Source: Ariolimax columbianus
Lineage: Eukaryota > Mollusca > Gastropoda > Stylommatophora > Arionidae
Assembly (NCBI GenBank): GCA_036924085.1
Contig: JAVGWX010000008.1
Span: 52,845,314 to 52,909,313, forward strand
DNA length: 64,000 nt
Direction of reading: 5' to 3'
How positions within the stretch are numbered: the first letter of the stretch is position 1; every line of letters begins with the position of its first letter. This document shows positions 19,150 through 29,439 of the stretch, one piece after another. Position numbers and translations under genes: made by a program. The notes below the pieces were generated by a model that was given only the letters and a program-made list of their open reading frames with translations, was not told the origin of the DNA and did no database searches.

Positions 19150-20738
19150 TAAGAGGAAATGGTTTTTAAAAAATTGGAGGGGTTGAAAGTGTATAAATGT
19201 CCAGGTCAAGATGGTATTCATCCAAAATTGCTGTTTGAAATTAGAGACCAATTAGCAAAACCATTGGCTATATTATGTTCTCAATCACTTGCACAAGGGA
19301 TTGTTCCACGGGATTGGAAAGATGCGGGAGTGATCCCCTTATTCAAAAAGGGCAAAAAGGCAGATCCAGCAAACTATAGACCTGTGAGCTTAATGAGCAT
19401 AGTCTGTAAATTGTTAGAGTCAATAATCAAAGAAAACATTGTAATGCATTTAGACAAGTTTAATCTAATTAGAAATAGTCAGCATGGGTTTACTAGAGGG
19501 AGATCATGCTTAACAAATCTATTAGAATTCATGGAGGAGGTTACTAAAATGTTAGATAAAGGGGAGCCAGTGGATGTTATTTATCTAGACTTTGCAAAGG
19601 CCTTTGATAGAGTACCTCATCAAAGATTATTTCGAAAGTTAAAATCACATGGAATAGGTGGGGAAGTTGCCAAATGGATTGAAAATTGGTTAACGGGAAG
19701 AAGGCAGAGGGTGGGCATAAATAAGGAGTACTCTGAGTGGTGTGAATTGAAAAGTGGTGTGCCACAGGGCTCGGTTTTGGGACCAATTTTGTTCTTGATA
19801 TATATAAATGATTTGGACATTGATATGGGATCCATGATTGCAAAATTTGCTGATGACACGAAACTATGCAGTAGTGTCTCATCTAAAGCAGAAGTAGATA
19901 TATTGAGGTCGGATTTAGATAAAATTCGAGAATGGTCTGTAATCTGGCAAATGGAGTTTAATGTAGATAAATGTACAGTCATCCACATGGGTAGATCCAA
20001 TATGGAACATAATTACAGAATGGGAGAGAACAATATTAGAAAGATAGATAAAGAAAGGGACTTAGGGGTTATAATAGATCATACATGTAAGGTGAGGGAG
20101 GAAGTTCAGGTAGCAGTAAAAAAGGCAAATGCAATGTTAGGGATGATAAAAAGAAATATTAAACATAGGAGCAAGGAAGTGATAGTCAAACTGTATAAAG
20201 CATTAGTTAGACCTAGATTGGAGTACTGTGTACAGGTGTGGAGTCCTTATCAGAGAGGGGATATAGACATGCTGGAGAGAATACAAAAAAGAGCGACAAA
20301 GCTGATAGTGGGATTCCAGAATTACAGTTATGAAGAAAGATTAAAAAGAACTGGCCTTCAGTGTCTAGAAGAGAGAAGAATTCGTGGTGACTTAATACAG
20401 GTGTATAAGATGATCAGAGGAATGGATAAAGTGGACTATAACACGTTTTTTAAAGTACAACCACCAACAAGGACAAGAGGGCACAGCTACAAATTGACTA
20501 AGGAGAGGTCCAGATTAGATATTAGGAAGTATTTCTTTAGCCAGAGAGTAGTGAATGCTTGGAATGCATTGCCAAGTGAGGTGGTGGAGGCTGGGACGGT
20601 CAATGCATTTAAGAACAGATTGGATGCGTACAGCTTCTAGAGGAAGGTGTTGTAAATGGAACTGGTTGTATACAGACTCTGCAGAGTCTTCTAAACCAGT
20701 ATAAAGACGTTAAGTTAAGTTAAATACCGTAATAAAGA
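19150..20738 (+). mobile_element. LINE-C (CR1/L2-like), 5'-truncated
   Basis: Covers the RT ORF and a 3' UTR of about 95 bp (ACTCTGCAGAGTCTTC, then CCAGTATAAAGACG) ending in a short GTTAAGTTAAGTTAA tail. The same 3' end recurs reversed at 48170-48284, which defines the element's terminus. The 5' break lies just upstream of EEMVFKKLEGLK. No target duplication was found. Confidence 0.85.
19159..20640 (+). CDS. Non-LTR reverse transcriptase, CR1/L2-like, partial
   Basis: An open frame of 493 residues covers most of the RT domain: CPGQDGIHPKLL (14-25), NYRPVSLMS (72-80), the first catalytic Asp in YLDFAKAFDR (D144), GVPQGSVLGP (200-209), and KFADDTKL with D232/D233. The thumb and C-terminal region with RPRLEYCVQVWSP and NAWNALPSEVV follow, typical of CR1/L2-type LINEs. 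The enzyme copies its RNA into nicked target DNA. The N-terminal endonuclease and the ORF1 protein are absent because of 5' truncation. No stop or frameshift interrupts the frame, so the insertion is young. The first Met is simply the first available one; coding homology extends two codons upstream. Confidence 0.9.
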   Translation: MVFKKLEGLKVYKCPGQDGIHPKLLFEIRDQLAKPLAILCSQSLAQGIVPRDWKDAGVIPLFKKGKKADPANYRPVSLMSIVCKLLESIIKENIVMHLDKFNLIRNSQHGFTRGRSCLTNLLEFMEEVTKMLDKGEPVDVIYLDFAKAFDRVPHQRLFRKLKSHGIGGEVAKWIENWLTGRRQRVGINKEYSEWCELKSGVPQGSVLGPILFLIYINDLDIDMGSMIAKFADDTKLCSSVSSKAEVDILRSDLDKIREWSVIWQMEFNVDKCTVIHMGRSNMEHNYRMGENNIRKIDKERDLGVIIDHTCKVREEVQVAVKKANAMLGMIKRNIKHRSKEVIVKLYKALVRPRLEYCVQVWSPYQRGDIDMLERIQKRATKLIVGFQNYSYEERLKRTGLQCLEERRIRGDLIQVYKMIRGMDKVDYNTFFKVQPPTRTRGHSYKLTKERSRLDIRKYFFSQRVVNAWNALPSEVVEAGTVNAFKNRLDAYSF

Positions 20739-21240
20739 ATTTTTGTAAAAAGAATATGTCGTTCAGCATGATGATGATGGCCAACACAATGAGACCGTGA
20801 TTCTCTCTAATGACTATGTCAAGTAGTCTACTATATTGTCACGGCCGAGCCTGACACCACCAGCGCGTGGCAGCACGGAGATACAGAGCGCTTTCCGCTT
20901 ACTTTCAGCGCGATTCATAAGTGTGTAAATAAAGTGCGTCGGATGTCAGACAGGAACTAGTGCTCGGATAGTGTCTCGTGCAATGTTCGCGAGGCCGTTG
21001 TCCCGACTACGACCCAGAAACAATTTATAACAGGAAATTGCGTGTTTCATTTTCTCGAAGTCAAAAGTGTGCAATTAACGAGGGAGTTTGTGCACGGAGA
21101 AAGTGAATAATTACTTGGAAGTGAGGGCTGATTTGGTGAGGGGGAGGTATACAGGCATAGAAAGGAAGCCGACATTTGGTGAGATGCATACAGATAGGCG
21201 GGCAGCCGGATAGATGTAAGCAAGATATGGCTATCTAGCG
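20739..21240. other. No gene; weak LTR-like stretch
   Basis: From about 20,838 (TGTCACGGCCGAGCC) to about 21,030 (CAATTTATAACA) the sequence has TG...CA ends, and AATAAAG lies near 20,927, as in some retroviral-type LTRs. There is no matching second LTR, target duplication or primer-binding site, so I do not call it an element. Confidence 0.25.
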
Positions 21241-21246
21241 AGATGA

Positions 21247-21251
21247 GATAT

Positions 21252-21313
<62 letters not shown>

Positions 21314-21314
21314 G

Positions 21315-21369
<55 letters not shown>

Positions 21370-21380
21370 GAGATAGAGAG

Positions 21381-21415
<35 letters not shown>

Positions 21416-21713
21416 TAGAGATAGAGAGAGATATATAGAGAGAGAGATATATAGAGAGATAGATAGAGAGAGAGAGAGATAGAGAGACAGATAGAGAGAT
21501 AGAGAGAGATAGAGAGATAGATAGATAGAGAGATAGAGATATAGAGAGATAGTTTAGATAGATAGTTTAGATAGATAGTTTAGATAGATAGTTTAGATAT
21601 ATAGTTTAGATAGATAGTTTAGATAGTTTAGATAGATAGCTAGATAGTTTAGATATATAGTTTAGATAGATAGATAGATAGATAGATAGAGATAGATAGA
21701 TAGATAGATAGAT

Positions 21714-21758
<45 letters not shown>

Positions 21759-21760
21759 AA
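21247..21760 (+). repeat. GATA/GAGA microsatellite
   Basis: About 510 bp of GATA tetramers grading into GAGATA, GATATA and AGATAGTTTA variants and back to pure GATA. Simple repeat, no gene. Confidence 0.95.
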
Positions 21761-21889
21761 CAAAGAAAGAAGCGCCGACTTATTGAAGTGTGGCTCGTGT
21801 TGTCGTGGCGGTGACTCAGAACAGCCCTGTAAGCTCTTCCCCTTGAGCAACTTTCTGCGCATCAGTAACATATTTGTGCAGGTTGTGTT

Positions 21890-22565
21890 GTGAACGTCTG
21901 CTATTTCTTCCGTTCTGTTCCTCCTTCTTTCTTCCACTGCTTCCTTCTTCCTTCTCCTTTCGTCTTCTTCTTCCTTCTGTTTTCTCCTTCCGCCTTCCTC
22001 TTCCTTCTTCTTCTACTTTCTCCTTCCGTCTTCTTTTTTATTCTGCTTTCTCCTTCCGTCTTCTTCTTCCTCGTCCTTATTCTTCAACCTCCTTCCTTCT
22101 GCTTTCTCCATCGTTCTTCTTTTTCTCCTTCCTTCTTCTTCTTCCTCTTTCTCCTCCCTTTTTTCCACTTCCTATTTCTTCCATCTTTTTCTTCTTCCTT
22201 CTCGTTTCTTCTTCTTCCTACTTCTTCCTTCCTCTTTTGTTTCTATCTTCTAATGTTTCTTCCTTCTTCTTTCTTATGTTTCTTTCTTCTTCCTCCATCC
22301 TCCTATTTTTTTCTTCCCCTTCCCTCTTCTTTTTCTTCCTTCTTTTCTTACTTCCTTCTTCGTCTTTCTTCCTTCTTTCTATTTTCGTCTTTCTTTTTGT
22401 GCATCCTCCTTCTGTTTCTTACTCATGTTTCTTCCTTCGTCTTCATTCTTATTCTGATTCTTTCTTTTTCTTCTTATTTTTGCTCATCTTGGTCTTCTTT
22501 TTGGTCCTTTTTTTCTTCTTCTTCTCTTCCTTCTTATTTTAATTATTCGCATTACTCTTCTTTTT
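21890..22565 (+). repeat. Polypyrimidine tract (TTC/CTT-rich)
   Basis: About 675 bp almost wholly C and T, with TTCTTCTTCC and CCTTCCG blocks. The apparent 220-residue Phe/Ser/Leu-rich open frames are composition artefacts. Such tracts can form triplex DNA. Confidence 0.92.
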
Positions 22566-22776
22566 GATTATCCCCTCGCTCTTGCCTGAACCATAGATCT
22601 GACATTGCAGTTGGATCCCTCTAATAAACTTTTAGGAAATGCCAGTTCCAATAATGTGCAATGTTGTAGAGTTTTCGTGGGTACCTATTCTCAACCATCC
22701 ATGTGTAATATTGGCTCACAAATAGAATGTATGAGTACAGTGGATAAGGAGGAGTTCTGGCGACAGCTGTGTGTAA

Positions 22777-22960
22777 CCGGGATGAGGATTTCCTGCTTAG
22801 CTGGCTAGGCTCGAGCAGCTGATTACTGCGCTGTACTGGGACAAGTGCCGCAGAGGGTTGTTAACCGATGTGCGAGTCCACTATTAGACTCAAGCACTAG
22901 AGCAAAAGTAGACCCGAAGCCTGTTAGGCGCCATCTGTGCTGCCCTTAGGTTCGTACTGT
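22777..22960 (+). mobile_element. SINE-like repeat F, copy 1
   Basis: Direct homologue of 38366-38550: TCCTGCTTAGCTGGCTAGGC, GACAAGTGCCGC, GTTAACCGATGTGCGAGTCC, AGGCGCCATCT. TAGCTGGCTAGG resembles a Pol III A box and TGCGAGTCC resembles half a B box, about 70 bp apart. It may be a tRNA-derived SINE, but tail and ends are not clear. Confidence 0.5.
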
Positions 22961-23018
22961 GTAGCCGAATACTACTTAGAGGTCTTTAACTATTCAGCAC
23001 GATACAATTACGAATGCA

Positions 23019-24638
23019 TGTACTTGCGTCTTAATTCACCCCAAACAAAGTTCCATGGGTTCCCAAACTTATGTGTTTGACAGCTGATTACTGTAACGGA
23101 ACATTCCATTTCGGTTTAAGGGGAAAACAGATCGAAATAATTTTATTTAAAAAAAGGAATAATTATAAAGTAATAATTTTAAAGTAAAGTCATAGATAAA
23201 GACATACGTGTAGAAAAGAAGCTAAAACTAATCCTAACCCTAGCCCTAACAATAATCCAAACCCTAGCCCTATCCCTAATCCAAACCCTAGCCCTAACCC
23301 TAATCCAAACCCTAGCCCTAACCCTAACCCTAACCCAAGCCAAAACCCTAATCCAAACCCTAGCCCTAACCCTAATCCTTACCCTAGCCCTAACCCTAAT
23401 CCAAACCCTAGCCCTAACCCTAATCCAAACCCTAATCCTAACCCTAATCCAAACCCTAGCCCTAACCCTAATCCAAACCCTAGCCCTAACCCTAATCCAA
23501 ACCCTAGCCCTAACCCTAATCAAAGCCCAAGCCCTAACCCTAATCCAAACCCTAGCCCTAACCATAATCCGAACCCTAGCCCTAACCCTAATTTAAACCC
23601 AAGCCCTAACCCTAATCCAAACCCTAGCCCTAACCCTAATCCAAACCCTAGCCCTAATCCAAACCCTAGCCCTAACCCTAATCCAAACCCTAGCCCTAAT
23701 CCAAACCTTAGCCCTAACCCTAATCCTAATCCAAGCCCTAACCCTAATCCAAACCCTAGCCCTAACCCTAATCCAAACCCTAGCCCTAACCCTAATCCTA
23801 ACCCAAGCCCTAACCCTAATCCAAACCCTAGCCCTAACCCTAATCCAAACCCTAGCCCTAACCGTAATCCAAACCCTAGCTCTAACCCTAATCCAAACCC
23901 TAGCCCTAACCCTAATCCAAACCCTAGCCCTAATCCAAACCCTAGCCCTAACCCTAATCTAAACCCAAGTCATAACCCTAATCCAAACCCAAGCCCTAAC
24001 CCTAATCCAAACCCTAGCCTTAACCCTAATCCAAACCCTAGCCCTAACCCTAATCCAAACCCTAGCCCTAACCCTAATCCAAACCCTAATCCAAACCCAA
24101 GCCCTAACCCTAATCCAAACCCTGACCCTAATCCAAACCCTAGCCATAACCCTAATCCAAACCCTAGCCCTAACCCTAATCCAAACCCAAGCCCTAACCC
24201 TAATCCAAACACAAGCCCTAACCCTAATCCAAACCTTAGCCCTAACCCTAATCCAAACCAAAGCCCTAACCCTAATCCAAACCCAAGCCCTAATCCAAAC
24301 CCTAGCCCTAACCCTAATCCAAACCCTAGCTCTAACCCTAATCCAAACCCAAGCTCTAACCCTCATCCAAACCCAAGCCTTAACCCTAATCCAAACCCAA
24401 GCCCTAACCCTAATCCAAACCCAAGCCTTAACCCTAACCCTTACCCTAGCCCTAACCCTAATCCAAACCAAAGAAATGCATTGCTAAGACGGCAGAAATA
24501 AGCAGAAATTATTGTCTATTCTTGCAGAATGTTTGACACCCCTAAGTGAAAAAGTTAACTATTCTGTGACGTCACTACCTACAAAATTGAGTGCTAAAAA
24601 TAGCACACAAGTTTGGAGTAAATTAAAACGCAAGTACC
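23019..24638. mobile_element. TIR-T copy 3 (large, with expanded array)
   Basis: Left end GTACTTGCGTCTTAATTCAC and right end AATTAAAACGCAAGTACC are inverted repeats matching TIR-T copy 2. The flanks share CGAATG (23011-23016 and 24640-24645), perhaps a damaged target duplication. Between conserved subterminal DNA (TAAGGGG, AGACATACGTGTAGAA) lies a 1.25-kb telomere-like array. About 1.6 kb in total, against 423-776 bp for the other copies. Confidence 0.85.
23223..24470 (-). repeat. Telomere-like array (CCCTAA variants) inside TIR-T copy 3
   Basis: About 1.25 kb of CCCTAACCCTAATCC and AAACCCTAG blocks in roughly 12- and 24-bp units, with CAAGCC variants. The TTAGGG hexamer is recognisable but is always interrupted by TTTGGATTAGGG-type units. 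It is therefore neither a chromosome end nor a plain interstitial telomere. Val-Arg-rich open frames on the minus strand are artefacts. Confidence 0.9.
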
Positions 24639-24792
24639 CCGAATGTGAATAGTAAGTGAACGTTTGGCATTGCATTGTGTATTTAAAACGGCTATCGGCA
24701 CTTCAGATAATTGGATAATCAAAACTAACATAGCGCTACAAGATTACACAAATGAGGCAATTATGTTAAAACTACTTCATCGTGTTCTAATT

Positions 24793-25360
24793 CTATGTAT
24801 GTCCTGTGCCACATGGGCCTCCACAGGGGCACATTGGCTTCCACGTGGGCACATTGGCTTCCACAGCTGCACATGGACTTCCACAGGGGCTTCCACATGG
24901 GAACATGGGCTTCCACAAGAACTTTCCATGCCTTTTTTTTCCGGTGCTCCACGCGCAGCGTAGCGCAGCACATCCTCCAACGCGTGTCTTCAAATAGTCC
25001 CCCCCCCCCCTCCCGTGCCCACTTAAGTGCTATTTTTGCGGGCATGCCCGGACTCATTCTCATGACATGCGCCAGCCATCTCCATCTTCTCTCTCTTATA
25101 ATGCTATCCATATATTCTTGTTTGGTGTCCTGTTAAGACTTTGTGATTTAATATCTTGTTTGGCCGAAACACTCTAATAATTCTATGAAGGCATATATAG
25201 AGAAAGGTTTTTAATCCTTCTTTGTCATTCTCCAGATTTCCGAATCATGTAGGAGTACCGGTAAGACACTACTATCATATAACATACGTTAAGTGTTCCT
25301 ACTACATTTACTGGATTTCCAAATTGGCTTAAATCATGACAATTACAGTTCAGGCCGAGC
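24793..25360 (-). pseudogene. LINE-R (RTE-like) C-terminal fragment, copy 1
   Basis: The minus strand at about 25110-25020 encodes DSIIRERRWRWLAHVMRMSP then PAKIALKWAREG. This is the RRWRWLGHVLRM...ALRW pattern found at the C terminus of RTE-type LINE reverse transcriptases. A homologous stretch is at 50085-50290. The distal part (24,805-24,920) has a small CTTCCACAGGGGC-type tandem duplication. RT motifs are absent, so this is a relic. Confidence 0.65.
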
Positions 25361-25614
25361 TTAAGCGGGATCTGATGTCCTCTTTCGTCCCTCCTTGGAA
25401 CTACACCACACTTCCAAAGTAAGGATATGCTCTACATTCTCAAACATTTTTTTTTCCAGGAGACATTGGTTGTGATTTATTTAATCTTCTTAGATAATCA
25501 TCAATCCTGTTCAAAATTTCAGAATTGAAAATGAAATGTATCGATATTTTTGGGTCTAAAATTAACACAACGCCTTTTGAATGGTTTGCTGAATGCAATA
25601 TTCGGATCCGAATG

Positions 25615-25840
25615 CTTCTCCAGCTATTCTCGCAAACTCCAGCTATTCCCATATTCTCCAGCTGTTCTGATATACTCTAGCTGTTACCATATTCTCCATC
25701 TGTTCCCATATATTCCAGATGTTCCCACATATTCCAGATCTTCCCATATACTCCAGCTCTTCCCATATACTCCAGTTGTTCCCATTTGCTCCAACTTTCT
25801 CCTATTCTCCAGCAGTTCCCATATACTCTACAGACAGCCA
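25615..25840 (-). repeat. About 21-bp minisatellite
   Basis: Imperfect repeats of CCCATATACTCCAGCTGTTC with variants (ATTCTCC, ATTCCAGAT). About ten copies, strongly diverged. Confidence 0.75.
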
Positions 25841-26139
25841 GCATACACATACAAGGACTAACTAATCTCCAAGCTTTATTAACAAATCACACTGTCTGAC
25901 TGTCGGACGTGCTGGCCACATGATAAATGCCCTGTATGATTGATATTGATCCAATATGCTTTCTATTCTACTTAGATAACCCAAACTGCGCCCATCTATC
26001 ACAGTACACATAAATGGGCTCTTGACCACACATACACAGCCCATTGAATCGTAGCTAACGGCCTGTCTGGGATTTGATGACATCATTAATGACGCAATGC
26101 TATCATGGTAAGCATTTAGTGTCTTTTATGTGATGAAAT

Positions 26140-26376
26140 CCATCCCTCCATCCATCCATCGCTCCATCCCTCCCTCTCCCCCCTCCATACATCCATCCAT
26201 CCACCCACCCAAGCCTATCCCAATCCCAATCCCAATCCCCATCCATCCATCCATCCATCCATCCATCCATCCATCCATCCATCCATCCATCCATCCATCC
26301 ATCCATCCATCCATCCATCCATCCATCCATCCATCCATCCATCCATCCATCCATCCATCCATCCATCCATCCATCC

Positions 26377-26410
<34 letters not shown>

Positions 26411-26480
26411 ATCTATCTATATATCTATCCATCAATCTATCCATCTATCCATCTATCAATCCACCCATCCATTCAGCCAT
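26140..26480 (+). repeat. ATCC/ATCT microsatellite
   Basis: Long run of CATC tetramers (26,238-26,378), then CTAT tetramers and mixtures. Open frames of repeated Ser-Ile-His-Pro or Trp-Met-Asp-Gly are artefacts. Confidence 0.95.
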
Positions 26481-26512
26481 CTATAATCTATCGGTAGGAA
26501 AGGAGGGAGAGG

Positions 26513-26529
26513 AGGGGGGGGGGGGGGGG
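26513..26529 (+). repeat. Poly-G run
   Basis: About 17 consecutive G immediately before an MBE-2 copy. Homopolymer length in an assembly is unreliable. Confidence 0.85.
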
Positions 26530-26534
26530 TAAGC

Positions 26535-26815
26535 GAAGATGCACCGCAGTGAATGAGATGACAGCAGCAATCGACTAATAGCTGGATGCTTGCATCGGGG
26601 CCAGCGAACATGAGCTGACCAAGACCTTATTGCCCCTACACGCGGCGACCCTGAATAAAGGCTGCACTGGTGTAGTCTGGCTTAGAGAATAGTCATGGGA
26701 AGGCAAACCCGGTATCCATATACGCCAGCTGAAATCAAATATGTCGGACCGAAACGCGCAGATATCGCAGCCAAGCTGTAAACTATGAAACGTCACAATG
26801 TCCTAATCAGTACGA
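26535..26815 (+). mobile_element. MBE-2 copy 1
   Basis: Contains ATGAGATGACAGCAGC (one unit of the repeat expanded at 41.4 kb), the shared core (GCTGACCAAGACC, AAGGCTGCACTGG, TCTGGCTTAGAG) and the 3' module (CAGCTGAAATC, GTCGGACCGAAACG, CGCAGCCAAGCTGTAAACTA). The GAAGAAG tail merges into the purine tract that follows. Confidence 0.7.
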
Positions 26816-26819
26816 ACGC

Positions 26820-27155
26820 CGACCAAGAAGGAAGAAGAAAGAAAAGGGAAGAGGGAGTAGGAAGAGAGGAGGAGCAGCCAGAAGAGAAGAAGGAATGGAA
26901 GGAAGAAGGAAGGAGGAAGGGGAGGGGAGGAGGGAAAGGAGAAGCAGAAGGAGCAGCAAGAAGAGAAGAAGGAAGAGAATGAGGAAGGAAAAAGGAAGGA
27001 AAAAGGAAGGAGGAAGGAAGAAGGAAGGGAGGGGGAGTAGCAGCAACAGGAGGAGAAGGAACAAAAGGAGCAAGAACAAGAAAGGAAGAACAAGAAAGAA
27101 AGAAGAAGTAAGGAAGAAGGAAGGAAGAAAAAAGGAAGGAAGAAGGAAGTAGAAG
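26820..27155 (+). repeat. Polypurine tract (GAAGGA-rich)
   Basis: About 335 bp of almost pure A and G (GGAAGGAAGAAGG types) following the tail of MBE-2 copy 1; probably a tail expansion. Lys/Glu- or Ser/Leu-rich open frames are artefacts. Confidence 0.92.
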
Positions 27156-27464
27156 TGACAGTCACATCATCATCAGTTCTAACCGTAAGCTGTTTTCGTG
27201 CTTGGGGTTTGATCTATGCCTGGAGGCAATTCATGAACATTTAATGACTTTTTGTACACCAGTCCTCGGAAGTGTTCTGGGAGTGCCTAGTGCATGGCTC
27301 GTCAACATTGTTTCCCATGTGCACTCTTTGACCTTAGGGTCAGAGTGTCATGCCCTTCTTATCAAAGATTGTCTCATAGGGCCAATGTCCAAATACTATA
27401 ATATAACATTGAATATATTTTATTGTTTCTATATTAATACATATAGAGTGAATTGGGCTGGGGT
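27156..27464. other. No gene seen
   Basis: Short stretch of mixed sequence between the purine tract and SINE-C. No coding or repeat pattern recognised. Confidence 0.35.
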
Positions 27465-27730
27465 CAAGACTGTGGTTAGCGCACTGGCTTCGCATCTGAG
27501 TGGTCCTGGGTTCATTCCCCAGTTGAGGCGGTAATGTTTTTTCAGACCGCAATGGCGCCCGGGTCGACCCAGCCTTAAATGGGTACCGGTTCAGTCCGGG
27601 AAGTAAAAGCGGCGAGGGAGAGGAGATGGCTACCTCCCTCATATAGCCGAGCCTTTGAAATGTGAGATCGCTAACACCTTCACACCCCTACGGCAGTAAT
27701 GCTATGGGATACTTTACTTTACTTTACAAG
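27465..27730 (+). mobile_element. SINE-C, tRNA-derived, copy 2
   Basis: The head has GTGGTTAGCGCACTGGC (A box) and TGGGTTCATTCCCC (B box), both better preserved than in copy 1 at 8.2 kb. The body has GGGTCGACCCAGCC, AAATGGGTACCGG and GGGAGAGGAGATGGCTACC. The end is TACTTTACTTTACTTTAC, a clear TTTAC-repeat tail. The nearly identical layout of the two copies fits a recently active Pol III retroposon. Confidence 0.85.
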
Positions 27731-28135
27731 ACTGTGGATTGAGTCAATGCGCATGCTCAGGTAGATTGAGATGGGCTGGGGTCGAGACTGTGGATTGAGT
27801 CTATGAGCATGCTCAGGTAGATTGAGATGGGCTGGGGCCGAGACTGTGGACTGAGTCTATGAGCATGCTCAGGTAGATTGAGATGGGCTTGGGTCAGGCT
27901 GTGGATTGAGTCTGTGAGCATGCTCACATAGATTGAGATGGGCTGGGGCCGAGACTGTGGATTGAGTCTATGAGCATGCTCAGGTAGATTGAGATGGGCT
28001 TGGGTCAAGGCTGTGGATTGAGTCTGTGAGCATGCTCACGTAGATTGAGATGGGCTGGGGTCGAGACTGTGGATTGAGTCTATGAGCATGCTCAGGTAGA
28101 TTGAGATGGGCTGGGGTCGAAGACTGTGGATTTAG
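27731..28135 (+). repeat. About 56-bp minisatellite, about 7 copies
   Basis: Units contain GACTGTGGATTGAGTCTATG, AGCATGCTCAGGTAGATTG and AGATGGGCTGGGGTC. Begins directly after the SINE-C tail. The first unit overlaps GGGCTGGGGTCAAGACTGTGG at 27,458, immediately upstream of the SINE head, so the SINE inserted into the array. Confidence 0.88.
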
Positions 28136-28164
28136 TCTCTGACAAGAACAATACTGACAAGACT

Positions 28165-28483
28165 ATGGTTCACTTTCGTGATAGGTCACGCGGGTGTAAC
28201 GGGAAGCGAACGAGCTGACATGCTTGCAGGTAGTGCTACAGTGAGAAGGGGACGAGCAATGGACCTGGCTGATATTCTGGATGCCCTTAAGGAGGCGGGA
28301 CGGTTAAATGATTCGACCAATGACGCTGAGTCCGGAACTTTGACTAGACTGCAAGAAAGTCAGATCATAAGAGGGAGAGCCAGCCAAGAACGCTACGCTG
28401 GAAGCCAATGGAGACTATTAAACCAATACAGAACTGTTGCCATGAGCCGACATACGCTGGGAGTATATACTGAAGAGAGCTGA
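28165..28483 (+). pseudogene. RNase H fragment of a third LINE lineage
   Basis: The frame from about 28,170 reads FVIGHAGVTGSERADMLAGS, fitting the last RNase H block of LINEs (GHAGVxGNExAD, here GSERAD). It is followed by AMDLADILDALKEAGRL and SQWRLLNQYRTVAMSRHTLG, then a stop at 28481-28483. The sequence is unlike LINE-J or LINE-K. The left end merges into the 56-bp array near 28,135; earlier RT domains are absent. Confidence 0.7.
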
Positions 28484-28955
28484 GCACCTATAGACCTGTT
28501 CGATGTCCAGTGAGGTTGATCTGTCGACTAACTAACATATACATTTTCTTGAATTACCTTTTTAATGTTTTCCAAATTTATTTGTATTAGAAGATGTTGA
28601 TGGATTTTAAAGCGTGAATGAAAGTGGTCTAAAAATGCATACCTAATTACTTAAAGGACTAAAGTGAAGCATATAACACAATTGAATGATTGAATCCCTA
28701 AAATTGTGTGTGCTCTTGACGTGGTGTTTTTGTGGGAATTTATTTTACATGTTGAGGTTACCAACCTCACTCAACACTCTGTGTATTTGTTGAATTCATT
28801 TCTTCTCAGTATAAAGAACCCGTGAACAAGACGATATTCTATTATTATCTTAAAACGAAATGGTCAGGATGAAAAAAAGGTTTGGCCATGCACTGCCAAT
28901 GTGCGTACAAAACAATACAGTAATGTAATCATTCAGTACACTGCATGCATATGTG
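28484..28955. other. No gene seen
   Basis: AT-rich, no recognised repeat or coding pattern. It may be the untranslated 3' end of the preceding LINE fragment. Confidence 0.35.
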
Positions 28956-28959
28956 CACG

Positions 28960-29110
28960 CGCGCGCGCACACACACAGACACAGAGACATACATACATAC
29001 ATACACAAACACATACACACACACATACACACACATACATACACACACATACACACATACATACACACACATACACACACACACACATACATGCACACGT
29101 ACACACAGTT
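28960..29110 (+). repeat. CA/CATA microsatellite
   Basis: GCGCGCGCACACACAC grading to CATACATACACACA. Simple repeat; open frames of Thr-His repeats are artefacts. Confidence 0.95.
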
Positions 29111-29114
29111 AAAG

Positions 29115-29428
29115 TTAGATGTCCATCGTAAGCGATGATGGTGACTTCATCAGACGTGTTTGTCTTGATGATGTAACTTGCGCTATATTTGGATTATAGT
29201 GAGGAAGAAACTGCGATGGTCATGAAACCTGACTCTCTTGTCCCGAGCTACCTTGGATCAGTGGCAAGGTATACATGAAGAGACTAGAGCACAACTCAGG
29301 ATAAAGGCACTCTGGTCTCCTTTGATACCAGGGGATGCTTTAAACATGAGGGATTCGATCGCTCACCGTTTACGTTCCATGCTTTGAGAGATGAGTGTCT
29401 CACCTCTCGACCACAGCGATCCCCAACA
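29115..29428 (-). mobile_element. SINE-A, tRNA-derived, copy 3 (best head)
   Basis: On the minus strand it begins GGGGATCGCTGTGGTCGAG, continues with the A box (TGGTCGAGAGGTGAGACACT) and the B-box-like GATCGAATCCC, a recognisable tRNA Leu/Ser-like head. The body shares CTTGTCCCGAGCTACCTTGG and TTGATGATGTAA with 845-1139. Confidence 0.75.
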
Positions 29429-29439
29429 CATTCACACAT

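Noticed and set aside
20838..21030. Solo LTR of a retrovirus-like element
   Set aside because: TG...CA edges and AATAAAG are suggestive, but no target duplication, no second LTR and no internal gag/pol are visible.
21874..22567. Open frames of 222 and 225 residues (Phe/Ser/Leu-rich)
   Set aside because: They are produced by the pyrimidine tract; both overlapping frames are open and neither has membrane-protein features beyond composition.
23223..24470. A true telomere or chromosome end
   Set aside because: The hexamers are interrupted in every unit, the array has defined inverted-repeat boundaries, and unique DNA continues on both sides.
23179..24471. Val-Arg-Ile-rich open frames of 128 and 170 residues
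   Set aside because: Translation of the telomere-like array in TIR-T copy 3.
26103..26486. Trp-Met-Asp-Gly and Ser-Ile-His-Pro repeat proteins
   Set aside because: Translation of an ATCC microsatellite.
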